Positions 35,228 to 45,923 of a stretch of DNA of 64,000 bases are shown here, piece after piece. A program made the position numbers and the translations under genes. Origin of the DNA: Kondoa malvinella. Lineage: Eukaryota > Basidiomycota > Agaricostilbomycetes > Agaricostilbales > Kondoaceae. Location of the stretch: assembly GCA_039545315.1 (NCBI GenBank), contig BCIM01000001.1, forward strand, positions 2,575,783 to 2,639,782. Direction: 5' to 3'. The notes beneath the pieces are model-generated. The model saw nothing but the letters and a program-made list of their open reading frames with translations, did not search any database and was not told the origin of the DNA. The first letter of the stretch is position 1, and each line of letters starts with the position of its first letter.

Positions 35228-36779
35228 TCACGCTAGCCTTCGCCGAGCATTGCGGTGTAGAGTAAATCTTTTGCGAGCGCAATAGTGCCTGAGGTATTAA
35301 ATGAGAGGAGATGGACCAGAAGAGGCAGATGACTTACAGTAGTGACACATACCACGGTACGGCCCAATTTGGCCAATCGCTGTCGAAGATCTCTTCTTCA
35401 AACTGATCTTCGCTCTCGCGAGTGTTCCGATAAGAGATCCAGCGATGGTAACCCGACTCTACGTCTGTAGGAGGTATCATACCATACTGCACACAAAGCT
35501 TGCGCCGTTTCCTGTCTTTCCTCCGCCAAATTTTATTCTCCTCATGCCGCTCAGCCCTAGACATCATTGGTGGCCCTCTGACTCGGATAGACTTCCTGTG
35601 TCTGTATCGCACTGGCCGAAATTTAGTTGATTGACGGCCACCGCCCCCTCTCAACCGCAGCATATCAGTCGATAGAGCATCCTCGTCTTCACACAATTGC
35701 CAATCCCTATCTGCCTGTACGTAACACTGAACTACGCTGATTCTAGGTACCGGCAGATCTTCAAGACCGTACAGGTCATAAAACCGGATCCTTCGCAGAT
35801 GTATGTCTTCTAGGTGTAGACACGACTCAGTGACTTTTTGCAAGGCCGAAGACCAAGGTGAATAATTTGCCCAATCGGTTCCAGGTTCGGCACCACCGTC
35901 AATAGACAGCATCTTGATCTGTGATGCCAACGTCCTGATGACGTTTTGGAAGAGCTGCTCGATAGGACGAGATTCTACATCGTTAAGTTCATACTGAATC
36001 AGGACCAGCTCTGTGAGTAAAGGTGTTGTAAGGAAAAGCTTTTGTAGATCGTCGTAGGAGACAGTAGGATCGCTTTCGATGATTCGGATGTAGCTGAGTT
36101 CCAGTCGACGCAGTTGCGGACCAAAGTACGGTTCTAGGTCGGCTTTGCGAAGGACGATACTACCGAGCCATAGCCTATCCAGGTCGAGGAAGCGTGCAGA
36201 GGATTCGGAAAAGGCTGGTAAGAAGTCGCTGTCATTGTCCGACAGCGCCAGATATTGCAGCCGATTTCGAGCATTGGCACTTGAGAGAATTTTGCCCAGA
36301 TTTCGAGTGACGTCTTCTGGGAGCCATTGCGCAACGATGTCACTGATATTAGGGCATAACGCCAACCTGACAGCGCTTCAACACAGCGCAAACTTGTGAA
36401 ATAGACATTGTACGTACAGTTTCTGTACGCCTTCGCTAGTCAATTCGACTTCCTTATCGTCCGGCTCTTCACTGGAACCAATCTGCCCGCAAGAGATCAA
36501 CATGTGAACAACATCTTTGCAGCGGGATGGCTCACATGTGCGCACTTGACAAATCGGCCAAACCCTTCCCGCGCCTGGAGGAATAGTAAGAGCTTCTCTA
36601 TCGTACTGCCCTTGACGCGTATAGTCGAAAGTAGAGCTTGTTCGCCAGCCTTGCGCAAGGCTCGACAGATTAGAGGCATAGACAGACAGGGCGAGCGGGT
36701 GTCGACAAATACGTTCGACTAGTGCCCCAGTACGGATCTTGCGCATAGAAGGGAGCCGTATTAGGAGGCACATGACCAT
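35228..36779 (-). CDS. LRR-like (F-box family-like) protein, 5' end uncertain
   Basis: Three or more exons. The 5' exon reads to SEGVQKL and joins over a GTACGT...TCAG intron to LALCPNISDIVAQWLPEDVT. Degenerate leucine-rich segments follow (RLQYLALSDNDSDFLPAFSE, RFLDLDRLWLGSIVL, QLRRLELSYIRIIESD, LLTELVLIQYELNDVESRP, HLEDIHLRRIRFYDLYGL). Then comes a basic region (KIWRRKDRKRRKLCVQYG) and a probable GTAAGT intron at 35335 to a short last exon ending at 35228. The pattern is like basidiomycete F-box/LRR families, but I cannot see an F-box, so either an upstream exon is missed or the protein lacks one. The start given is the first Met of the open frame. Function unknown. Confidence 0.55.
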
Positions 36780-37114
36780 CCTCAGCCGTCAAGACGACTA
36801 TGTGCTGCAGTATTTCGCAGCGGCAGAGGAGGAGCCATAACTGCGCCGAATTCGTGATGCGCGAGCCTGCCGTGCTTCAGGGTATATGACAGGGTATGGG
36901 TATCCTGGGTATCAAATCCCAATCTCTGGTATCACGGACAGCTGCTGGTATGCCCTATGGTCCAAGACGTTGTTTGAAGTCAAGACGTAATAGCATTACA
37001 GACGGGCATGTGCGGCTATGTGTTCAGATCAGCTTTCCCTCTCCCTCTCCCATAGCTTTGCAGCATGGTAGATGGAGGGCCCTCCGCCAATTGCACATTC
37101 TCGTGAATGTCGCT
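36780..37114. other. Region between LRR-like gene and PhyH gene
   Basis: 335 bp, same-strand neighbours. It should hold the LRR-like gene's promoter, possibly a missed first exon, and the PhyH 3' UTR. Nothing specific recognised. Confidence 0.4.
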
Positions 37115-38192
37115 TCATCTGAACAGCTTGGAGAACGGCATTTCAGGCGTCGGTTGTAGCCTGTTTATACATGAGCAATGTATGTATGCACACGAGCAGA
37201 CTTACCAGTTCTTGTCGTCATACTTGGCTCCTTCCTCGATCATGTGGAAAGTATAGATGAAGCGAGAAGTGTCGCTTAGGTTCTTCTCGCTCTGGAGATG
37301 GATCAGCCACAAGAGATATGAAGAATAAGATCAGCCTACCCGGTGTATGACAGCCCCATCAATCAGAACCAACGCCCCAGGGTCACATTCTTCCATCTTC
37401 CACTCTCCCTCTTTATCCCAATCTATCCCTGTCGGCTCCACACCAGGTACTTGAGCAAACCCAGTCCCTCCTTCAGGTAAACGAGCAAAACGTTTCGCTA
37501 TCCTATTCCGCTTGTGACTACCTCGAGCAAAGGACAGGCAACCGTTCGAAGCTGTACATTTCTCTAGAGCGAACCAGAACCCAAGGGCAGATGGCGGATC
37601 GGTGTAGAGGAAAGTACTATCGTCGTGTGTTGGCACTTTACCGCCTATAGAGGGTTGTTTGCCTGTATTCTTATGACATGAGAGACTGATTTGCGCGCAG
37701 CGAAACAGAACTGACAAATGATCATACTCTGCAAGACGAGCGGGTTCTTGTGATACTCGAGATCCTTTGCGAGTTCTCTAAGATTCTCATTCTCCAGCGA
37801 AAACTTGCAGTACGTCGGATTCAGTTCATGCAATGCGTGACCGAGCTTGTTGACCGCTTGCTCTTTGGGTCTGGTGAGTTGTCCTGACGCATCGAAAGCG
37901 TCTTCTTCGAAGAATGCGCGAATCTTATCGCCCGATTCGAGGAAGTAGGCATCACCAACGTGATCTTTATCCGAAGTCGTGAATTTCGTCTTTGGGTGTT
38001 GCTCCAGATCCACCTCGCCCAGTAGCTTGCGAGCTTCGACAAGAAGTTCTGAAGCAGTGTCTTGTGTGAAAAAGTCCGGTATGACCAGGTAGCCGTCATC
38101 GCGAAACTGCGCACGCAGCGTACTGCATGAGTCCTTGAAGTCGTCAAGGTAGAAAATTCGCCCACTCGTTCGACCTGATCTTTGCTCAACAT
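37115..38192 (-). CDS. Phytanoyl-CoA dioxygenase (PhyH) family protein
   Basis: Fe(II)/2-oxoglutarate-dependent dioxygenase, like human PHYHD1. The ATG at 38190-38192 gives MLSKDQVER, then a 59-nt intron (GTGGGC donor, GCGCAG acceptor) and FRDDGYLVIPDFFTQD, exactly the family N-terminus. Later: SGDKIRAFFEEDAFD, VNKLGHALHELNP, LVLQSMIICK-type helix, VPTHDDSTFLYTDPPSALGF, NGCLSFARGSHK, DPGALVLIDGAVIHRV, SEKNLSDTSRFIYTFHMIEE, ending NWLQPTPEMPFSKLFR. The HDD (HxD) motif and distal His in VIHRV are the iron ligands. The last intron (GTAAGT) lies inside NW. A frame starting upstream at 38274 avoids the first intron but loses the family start. Substrate unknown. Confidence 0.88.
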
Positions 38193-38694
38193 GCGGCTCT
38201 TCTGTCTGTTCGTGAGGATATGCAGCAGTGCAGTATACGAATACGGTCACGGCGCGCGATAAGAGTTTCGGCACGCCTTGGAGTCACCCCAGATTTGACG
38301 GACATAAAACAGGACTTAATGTCGACTTTCAAAAACGGACCGCTTTGCCCGTCGTGCCATTTCTTGCAATTCTGCATTGCCTCTTGCGGAAGACTACAAC
38401 AATAGCACAGCAAATCGTAATTCAGCACAGGCTCTGATACCCTGGACCTCAAGTGTTGAAAATCAAGATCGTCTGTTTGTGCCAAGACTCTTGCACCTTG
38501 CGCTTCAATCTCTTGGAGAAGTTCTTTTGCTCAAGCCTCCACTACTGATAACATCAAACTACCATCGTCTCTTGTGCATACGACACTCCGATCACTCAAT
38601 AAAACCCTCGGTCAGAACGACAAGCTCAAAAACATCGTCACATTAGCCACAACTCTTTTGCAAGACACACATTACCAGCCACACTCTTACAAGA
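38193..38694. promoter_or_regulatory. Divergent promoter PhyH / GH26-like
   Basis: 502 bp between divergent starts, CA/CT-rich towards the hydrolase start. No gene recognised. Confidence 0.4.
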
Positions 38695-40489
38695 ATGATC
38701 ACCTCTCTCTTTGCACTGCTTGTGTTCTGCGCCAGCACTCTCGCCGTGGATCCTGTTCCACCTACTGGAACACACTATGTTGGCATATGGCCTAACCTAA
38801 GTGCCATGGACACTCCTGCAGCTATCAATGCACGCCTCGGACTAGATGCACCAGTCTTTCAATTCGCTCAGGAGATACCTTTACCGGCGTACGACTATGT
38901 TACTGGAGCGGGCGGTGAAGCGCTATTTGCAACTGTCGATTCGACAAATACCGACGCCGCTTACTATCTCACTGTATACCCAAACAATGGCTTGCAATTC
39001 GTCACCGACGCAGACCTAGTATCACTGGGTACTCAGGTTAGGCGGTACCAGGAAAAGGGGAGGAGCGTATATCTGCGTTGTAAGTCCTACGATAGCCTGG
39101 CGGTCGTTTGGCTAAACACACCCCACAACGCCTAGTTGCGCCTGAGGCCAATGGAATATGGAACCCCGGATACGGTCTTCAGCCTACTGCATACCGCGAG
39201 ACGTGGATCAGGATGCATACTATCATTAAGCAAATTGCTCCGTAAGTTTACACCCACTCAGCATCATCTAGATACTATTCTGATCCTGAAACCAGCGAAA
39301 CCGTCATTGTCTGGTCACCAAACTCTAGTTACGGCTACCCAAGTGGAGCGACCTTAGCGAGCGTGCCTGATGCGACCGACAGAGCGCTTCTAGATACCGA
39401 CGGCGATGGAGAGCTCACAGCAGCGGATGTTCGTGTTTCCTTCTGCAGTATCGTACCGTTAAACTCATTTTTGTGTTCAGGATGCATATGCTCCTTACTA
39501 TCCTGGAGACGAGTATGTCGACTGGGCCGGTATCTCTCTGTATGTCGAGTCCATGAGTATGATGAGCTCGCTCTGACAAAGCGCTTTTCACAGATATTAC
39601 AAAGGTCCTGGCTTCCAGAACTTGAATCAGCCTCAGCCAGGCGGCTACTGTGCGAACCTCCTAGTCGGAAACGATCCATACTGTATGTCTCTCTTATTTG
39701 ATAACCGCACGAAGACTGACATCCTTATCAGATTCTGAGACTTACACCAACTTTTACAACACATACTGCCCAGCCACAAGAAATTGCATGATATCCGAAT
39801 CAGGCGCCGCATACCACGTCGATATTGCCGGTGGTGCATCACAACTCGACATCCAGCGTGCTTGGTGGCAAGACTGCATCACAAACACTACTTTCGTCAA
39901 TTTGTTCCCCCAGATCAAAGCTACTTTCATGTTTGAACATCAAAAGGTTAGCAACCTCTTCCCTTTGCCTGCGATCACTCTGATCGAAGTTGACTAGACC
40001 GAATTCGATGGTGGTCAACCTGATCTCAGGGATTTCCGGATAACGAACGACTCGATTATCGCAGCTGCTTATCAGGCAGACCTTGAAGCCATGCCAGGCA
40101 TGTTCACCTGGTCCGTCTACTCCCTTGCTTGACACCACCCAAGGCTGACTAATCCGATTGCTAGGGCAACTGATCTCGCACCTTTGCAAGAAGTAGCTAC
40201 AACAGCACCAGAATCTCCAGTGCCGACTGCCACTACTACTCTGACGACACAGATCGCAAGTTTAGCCACAGAAGTCATCTACACTTACACTGGCTTCTCG
40301 ACACCTCTTGTCAGCGGCGAAATAGCAGAACCAACACTTCCAGGCTTGGTGCCAGGATCAGCAGCCGCGACTCTTCTCCCTCCTGCGCCTACAGATGCGC
40401 GTGTGCTTGGCGTCTCTGATGCGACAGCGCTATCGTCGAGTCTGGCCGCTATCACTTTGGCATCGTTCACGCTGTTGGCGTTACTATAG
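38695..40489 (+). CDS. Secreted GH26-like glycoside hydrolase, GPI-type C-terminus
   Basis: Probable endo-acting glycanase (GH26-like; beta-mannanase or related). A signal peptide MITSLFALLVFCASTLA is followed by a (beta/alpha)8-type domain. The acid/base candidate is the Glu in YLRCAPEANGIWNPGYG, and the nucleophile candidate is the Glu in NCMISESGAAYHVD. Between them are VIVWSPNSSYGYPSG and YYPGDEYVDWAGISLYYKGP. A calcium-loop-like stretch DTDGDGELTAADDAYAPYYP precedes the YYPGDEYVDW motif. The tail after WATDLAPLQE is Thr/Pro/Ala-rich and ends in a hydrophobic segment (ALSSSLAAITLASFTLLALL), which suggests a GPI anchor. About seven exons. Substrate not determined. Confidence 0.78.
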
Positions 40490-40614
40490 AGCATCTAGAC
40501 TATTCACATTGACAATAGACGGACAATAAGCTAGCTTTGTACATAAACTAGAATGTAATGTCCAAATGACTCGCGCATTCTGTTTGCTTCCCTTCCTTCA
40601 CCAACATCCCGTTG
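40490..40614. promoter_or_regulatory. Short 5' region of C1-THF synthase
   Basis: Only 125 bp separate the hydrolase stop from the first C1-THF synthase ATG. A TTG precedes the ATG in frame and was not used as start. Confidence 0.4.
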
Positions 40615-43600
40615 ATGCTCAAGCGTCCATCTTTTGCATTGAGAAGATCAATACAAACAGCTCAAACACTTCAACGTCCGGCTATCTGGCACACAAGACG
40701 GCGGATAACTGAAAAGCGGACACTTTCAACTTCGCCTATTCTTTACCTTTCATCAGCTGCAACGAGCAAGCCGCAGATCATAATGGACGTAGACAGCAAT
40801 CAACAGTCGGCCCAAGTGGTCTCTGGCACTGAATTGGCCAAGTCGGTGTCTTACGATATTGGACATCGTGCAGTGCTCATAAAATATTTGGCCTTACCCA
40901 GGAAAATCAGAGGAGATATGCGTGACAAGATCTCAAGTTTGAAAGCACAATACCCACGCTTCCAACCTGGTCTAGCCATCATCCAACAAGGTTCTCGACC
41001 AGATTCAGTGACCTATGTTCGCATGAAGGAAAAGGCAGCTGCTGAAGCTGGCATTGCTTTCACGCACATTACACTGGGTGACGGTCCTGAAGTCGACGAG
41101 ATGGAAATCTTGGCTGCGGTGCAAAAGTTGAACGAAGATGAGAAGATTCACGGTGTTCTCGTACAGCTTCCTTTGAGCGATCATATTGGGCGTGAAGGAG
41201 AGCGAAGGATCACAGAAGCTGTCAGCCCAACCAAAGACGTGGATGGGTATGTTGCCATGCTCTTTGGTAGCGAGCGATTCTTACGTGATGCTCAGCTTTC
41301 ACGCATACAACATTGGTCTGCTTTCATCAAGAGCTTCGGATCCGCTCTTCCCTCCCTGCACGCCTGCCGGTGTCATGCTCTTGCTCGAAGCTACTGGCGT
41401 CAACTTGTCAGGCAAACATGCTGTTGTTCTTGGTAGAAGCGATATTGTCGGCAGCCCCGTCTGTGCTATGCTGCGAAGGAAGGATGCTACTGTTACTCAA
41501 TGCCACTCGAGAACTCAAAACTTGCCTGATTTGGTGCGGCCCTTCGTCTGCCATCGCGAGTATTGACTGATCGTTAAGTACAGGTCAAGCAAGCCGATGT
41601 TGTCATTGCTGCTATTGGACAACCTCATTTCGTCAAAGGAGACTGGCTCAAGCCTGGAGCCATCGTCATCGATGTTGGGACCAATGTCATTCCAGGTCAG
41701 TCCTGTTTCACTTGCAGCAGACTCGGTCGGCTGACGATGCTCAAAGACGCCAGCAAGAAATCCGGTACCAGACTAGTCGGCGACGTGGACTTTGACTCTG
41801 CATCAAAGGTAGCATCCTTCATTACGCCAGTACCGGGAGGAGTTGGACCTATGACTGTCGCCCTGCTCATGCAAAACACCTTCACTAGCGCTGAGCGAAT
41901 CTTCAAGCAAGAGATGGTCAGAAGCATCCGCCCGTTGAAGCTCAACATCCAACAGCAAGTACCAAGGTAGGCTTGATCTGGATCTGAATGAAACGGACTC
42001 AAATAAGCTTTTAGCGATATTGAAATCGCTGCTGCCCAGGTGCCCAAGTACATCACTACTCTGGCAAAGGAGATTGGCATCTCTCCAGGTGAACTAGACT
42101 CGTATGGCAAGTTCAAGGCCAAGGTCGATCTCGACATCTTGAAACGGCTTGAGCACCGCAAAAATGGCAAATACATCGTTGTAGCCGGGTAGGCCTTACG
42201 TCTGGTCTACCTCGCAGCACTGACATGGTATCATAGAATTAACCCTACGCCTTTGGGAGAAGGCAAATCTACCACGACCATTGGTTTGGCACAAGCGCTT
42301 GGAGCTCATCTTGGCAAGGTCGCTTTCGCCTGTGTACGCCAACCTTCTCAAGGTCCTACTTTTGGTATCAAGGGTGGTGCTGCAGGTGGTGGATGTAAGC
42401 TCTCGAGTTTGAAGAAGCTCCGCTAGTTTGATGTTGTTCCGCAGACAGTCAAGTTATCCCTATGGATGAGTTCAATTTGCACTTGACCGGTAAGCGCTTG
42501 GCTAAGGTAAGAGGATGTATCTGACATTTACCAGGTGACATCCACGCTGTCACGGCCGCGAACAATTTGCTTTGTTCGTCTTTTGATACTTGATATGCTT
42601 GTAACTGATAGATCGGACTACAGCCGCTGCTATCGATGCAAGATACTTCCATGAGTCTACTCAAAGTGACAAGGTAAGTCGTGCTCTAACAAAAAGCTCG
42701 GTCAATTTGATGTGCCCGTAGGCCCTGTTCTCTCGTCTATGTCCAACAGAGAAGGGCAAGCGCTCCTTTGCGCCTATCATGCTGAAGAGACTGAAGAAGC
42801 TCGGCATCGACAAGACTCACCCTGACGAGCTGACTCCAGAAGAAGCTGGCAAGTTCGCCCGTCTTGACATCGACCCTGCTACCATCACATGGTGAGAACG
42901 CTGACAGCCTACGAGATGTGAAGCTGAGCCATGCGCAGGAACCGAGTCATAGATGTTAACGACCGCTACCTCCGCAAAGTCACTGTAGGACAAGCACCAA
43001 CAGAAAAGGGCTTTACTCGCGAGACCGGCTACGATATTTCGGTAGCAAGTGAGGTTATGGCTGTATTGGCCCTAAGTCAAGACCTAGCGGACATGCGTGA
43101 AAGGTACATTTATCCTGTCTTGGATCAAACGGAAACTGATTGATATGGGTAGACTGGGTCGCATGGTCGTGGCCAACAGCAAGTCTGGCGCACCAATCAC
43201 CTGTGACGACATCGGTTGCACTGGTGCTCTGGCCATCTTGATGAGAGATGCCATCAAGCCAAACTTGATGCAGACACTCGAGGTATGTAATCAATGTCGT
43301 TTAGAATCCTATGCTGATCGCTGATCGGTACGCAGGGCACACCCGTCTTTGTCCATGCGGGTCCATTCGCAAATATTGCTCACGGCAACTCTTCAATCTT
43401 GGCGGACAGAATTGCCCTGAAGCTTGCTGGTGTGGAAGAAGGCGAATCGGAAGACAATTACGGCTACGTCGTCACTGAAGCTGGATTTGGCGCAGACATT
43501 GGGTAAGCCTACATGGTATCGAGCGAAATCTCGTGTGACGCCTTTTACAGAATGGAGAAATTCTGCAACATCAAATGTCGCGTCAGTGGGCTGCAACCTA

Positions 43601-44607
43601 ATGCAGTCGTCTTGGTCGCGACTATTCGTGCGCTCAAGATGCACGGCGGTGGTCCGGAAGTGTCGCCTGGCAAGCCATTGTCCGATGTATACCTTAACGA
43701 GAACCTCGAAGTCTTGGAGGCTGGCTTTGCAAACCTGAAAAAGCACATTGAGAACGCAAAGAAGATGGGCGTCAAAGTCATCGTGGCTGTCAACCGCTTC
43801 ACGTGTGTATCTCCCTTTGCGCACGTCCAAAGCTAATATGTCAAGCAGCAACGACACGCAAGCCGAGTCGGACCTGATCCGCAAGCTCTCACTGGAAGCT
43901 GGAGCAGATGAGGCTGTTTCAGCTAATCACTGGGCAGAAGGTGGAGCGGGCGCTACAGACCTGGCCAAAGCCGTCATCTCGGCTTGCAAGGAGCCAACAG
44001 ATTTCAAGCTGCTATACGAAGATTCTCTGTCACTCAAGGACAAGATTCTGACTATCGCCAGGGAGATGTACGGCGCAAAAGATGTCAGCTATACCGACGA
44101 GGCCGAGAGACAACTACAGCTATACACCGACCAAAACTATGCTCATCTGCCTAGTGAGTCGGGTTTACTCACTACAGGGCCGTGCTTATTCTGTTTAGTC
44201 TGCATGGCCAAAACGCAGTACTCGTTCTCGGCTGATCCAAAGGCAAAAGGAGCTCCAACAGGTGAGCCAAATAGGACTGTGTTGAGGCTCGGTCTGAACC
44301 GATTGCAGGCTTCACCATACCGATTCGTGAAGTCCGTTTGGCTGCCGGGGTGAGTTTATACATGCTCTTGCCGACATGGTCTGACATTTCGTGCGCAGGC
44401 TCAGTATGTCTATCCGTTGGTCGGAGAAATGCAGACTAGTGAGTTGTGTCATTCTGATGAAGCTCACTGCTGACAACCTGTATAGTGCCGGGTATGCATG
44501 AATAGGAAGCTATGTACAACGCTGACATCATGACAGGTCTCGGGACACGACCTGGCTTTTTCAACATGAACTTGGAAGACGATGGCACGATTGTTGGCCT
44601 ATCATAG
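40615..44607 (+). CDS. ADE3: C1-tetrahydrofolate synthase, trifunctional
   Basis: Combines methylene-THF dehydrogenase, methenyl-THF cyclohydrolase and formyl-THF synthetase, supplying one-carbon units for purines, thymidylate and formyl-Met. The dehydrogenase/cyclohydrolase part has [17 protein letters not shown] (catalytic Tyr/Lys), [49 protein letters not shown] and [20 protein letters not shown]. The synthetase part has [20 protein letters not shown] (P-loop), [41 protein letters not shown], [19 protein letters not shown] and [20 protein letters not shown] at the end. More than ten exons. The first 56 residues ([20 protein letters not shown] onward) are basic and hydroxylated like a mitochondrial presequence. 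A second in-frame ATG at 40783 begins [13 protein letters not shown] and would make the cytosolic form. Confidence 0.92.
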
Positions 44608-45164
44608 ATTTAGTAAGCCTTTTCGAGACACGCCGTCATTCGCGCTGATCCCCTCGCAGGACTTGCATAAGGGATGTATAGAAACGACTCAACTTGTAAA
44701 ATATCGAGAGCACTTTCAACAGGGTTATCCACAAGGCATTGCATTATATGCTCATTGCAGGAAAATACAGCACTAGACATGCGGCTTATTGCTTGAATCG
44801 GTCTGACGAGTCATGAAGAATTCGAAGAGAGCAGCTCCTCAAGACGTGTACAAGAGAGAATGGTGACCTTCGGAATTGTGCACCTGCCTGATACATATGT
44901 CAACGTCTTCTCGGGACGGGACAGAGGCAAGATCAGCAAACTCAAATCACGTAATCTGATGTCAACAAAACTTCGTAAGGCTGTAACTCAGTCGATGCGG
45001 GTCCTGTACAGCTAAGACTCGCTCAGAAGACAGTCGCAGACCTGCTCGACTGGCGGACCGACATTCATACTCGTCAGATCACTGTTCGACCTGATCGCGA
45101 GTAAAGCCTACTGATTTTCGATTACAGTTATGTATTTTTGAAAACCTCTATGCGGCGTTCCTAA
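44608..45164. other. Intergenic region upstream of tRNA gene
   Basis: 557 bp with no recognisable coding sequence; likely C1-THF synthase 3' UTR and the 5' flank of the tRNA gene. Confidence 0.4.
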
Positions 45165-45236
45165 GCTCCGTTGGCTAAGCGGTACGGCGTCTGTTTCCGG
45201 AGCAGAAGATCATGTGTTCAAGCCACATACGGAGCT
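45165..45236 (+). tRNA. tRNA-Arg (anticodon CCG)
   Basis: A 72-nt cloverleaf without intron. Acceptor stem GCTCCGT/ACGGAGC pairs over 7 bp. The D-arm stem is GCT/GGC around AAGCGGTAC. The anticodon stem TCTGT/GCAGA pairs over 5 bp around the loop TTCCGGA, with CCG at 45197-45199, reading CGG (Arg). The T-arm ATGTG/CACAT pairs over 5 bp around TTCAAGC. The discriminator base is T. Internal A-box (TGGCTAAGCGG) and B-box (GTTCAAGCC) promoter elements are present. CCA is not encoded, as expected in a eukaryote. Confidence 0.93.
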
Positions 45237-45856
45237 AAAAGTGTTTTGCGCGAGAGTATTTCTTTTTGCTGCCTGTGCTGCCTGTCTTTGCTAGCAAAGG
45301 TGCCAGATCCAGCCACACAGCACAAACAGATCAGCACGGATTCAGACGGCGGAGGGTGGACAATACAGCACGGGTTCAGATGGAGGAGTACAACAGCAGC
45401 AGCAGTGTTGGGCAACCTGCAGGCACGTGCGGTGCCAGTATGGGCCGTGAAAGAATGTGTCCGTGAAGGGCGACAGAGAACGATAACTTTGAGAGTTCTG
45501 AGCTAGTCCAACACATGAACTTGTCCAACGCAGGCGAGACAAATGAGTATCGATATCGTGGGCAACGGAAGAGCAAAAGTGATCGAAACAGAGCTTAACA
45601 GACAGCACGCAGAGGATGAATAGAGCCGTAGCCAGCAGACAGAAGCACTTTCGCGAGATTCGGAAAGTAGTAGCAATGACGCGAAAATGTTGACAAGCAA
45701 CGGTGTTCAAGGCGTTTCTACTTGTAAGGGAAATCCGTCATCTTTTCTTCCTTGCTCTTTCGTGCCATTCTCTTGCTCTGGGGTTGTTGCTCTCCAAGAA
45801 TAGACCGAAGAGAATGGAAGACTGTTCTCTTTACGAAAAGGCTGTTTCCTACACAT

Positions 45857-45889
<33 letters not shown>

Positions 45890-45923
45890 ATACAGTATCT
45901 GCACCTTATACCTCTGAGTCGCG
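45237..45923. promoter_or_regulatory. 5' region of LtrA-like gene
   Basis: 687 bp after the tRNA. Its 3' part holds a long CT repeat immediately followed by TTTATACAG, which has the form of a polypyrimidine tract and 3' splice site, so a 5' UTR intron ending at about 45895 is possible. No gene recognised. Confidence 0.45.
45858..45887 (+). repeat. (CT)15 microsatellite
   Basis: Thirty bases of perfect CT dinucleotide repeat, ending 36 bases before the LtrA-like start codon and followed by TTTATACAG. It may act as a polypyrimidine tract for a 5' UTR intron or as a length-variable promoter element. Confidence 0.95.
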
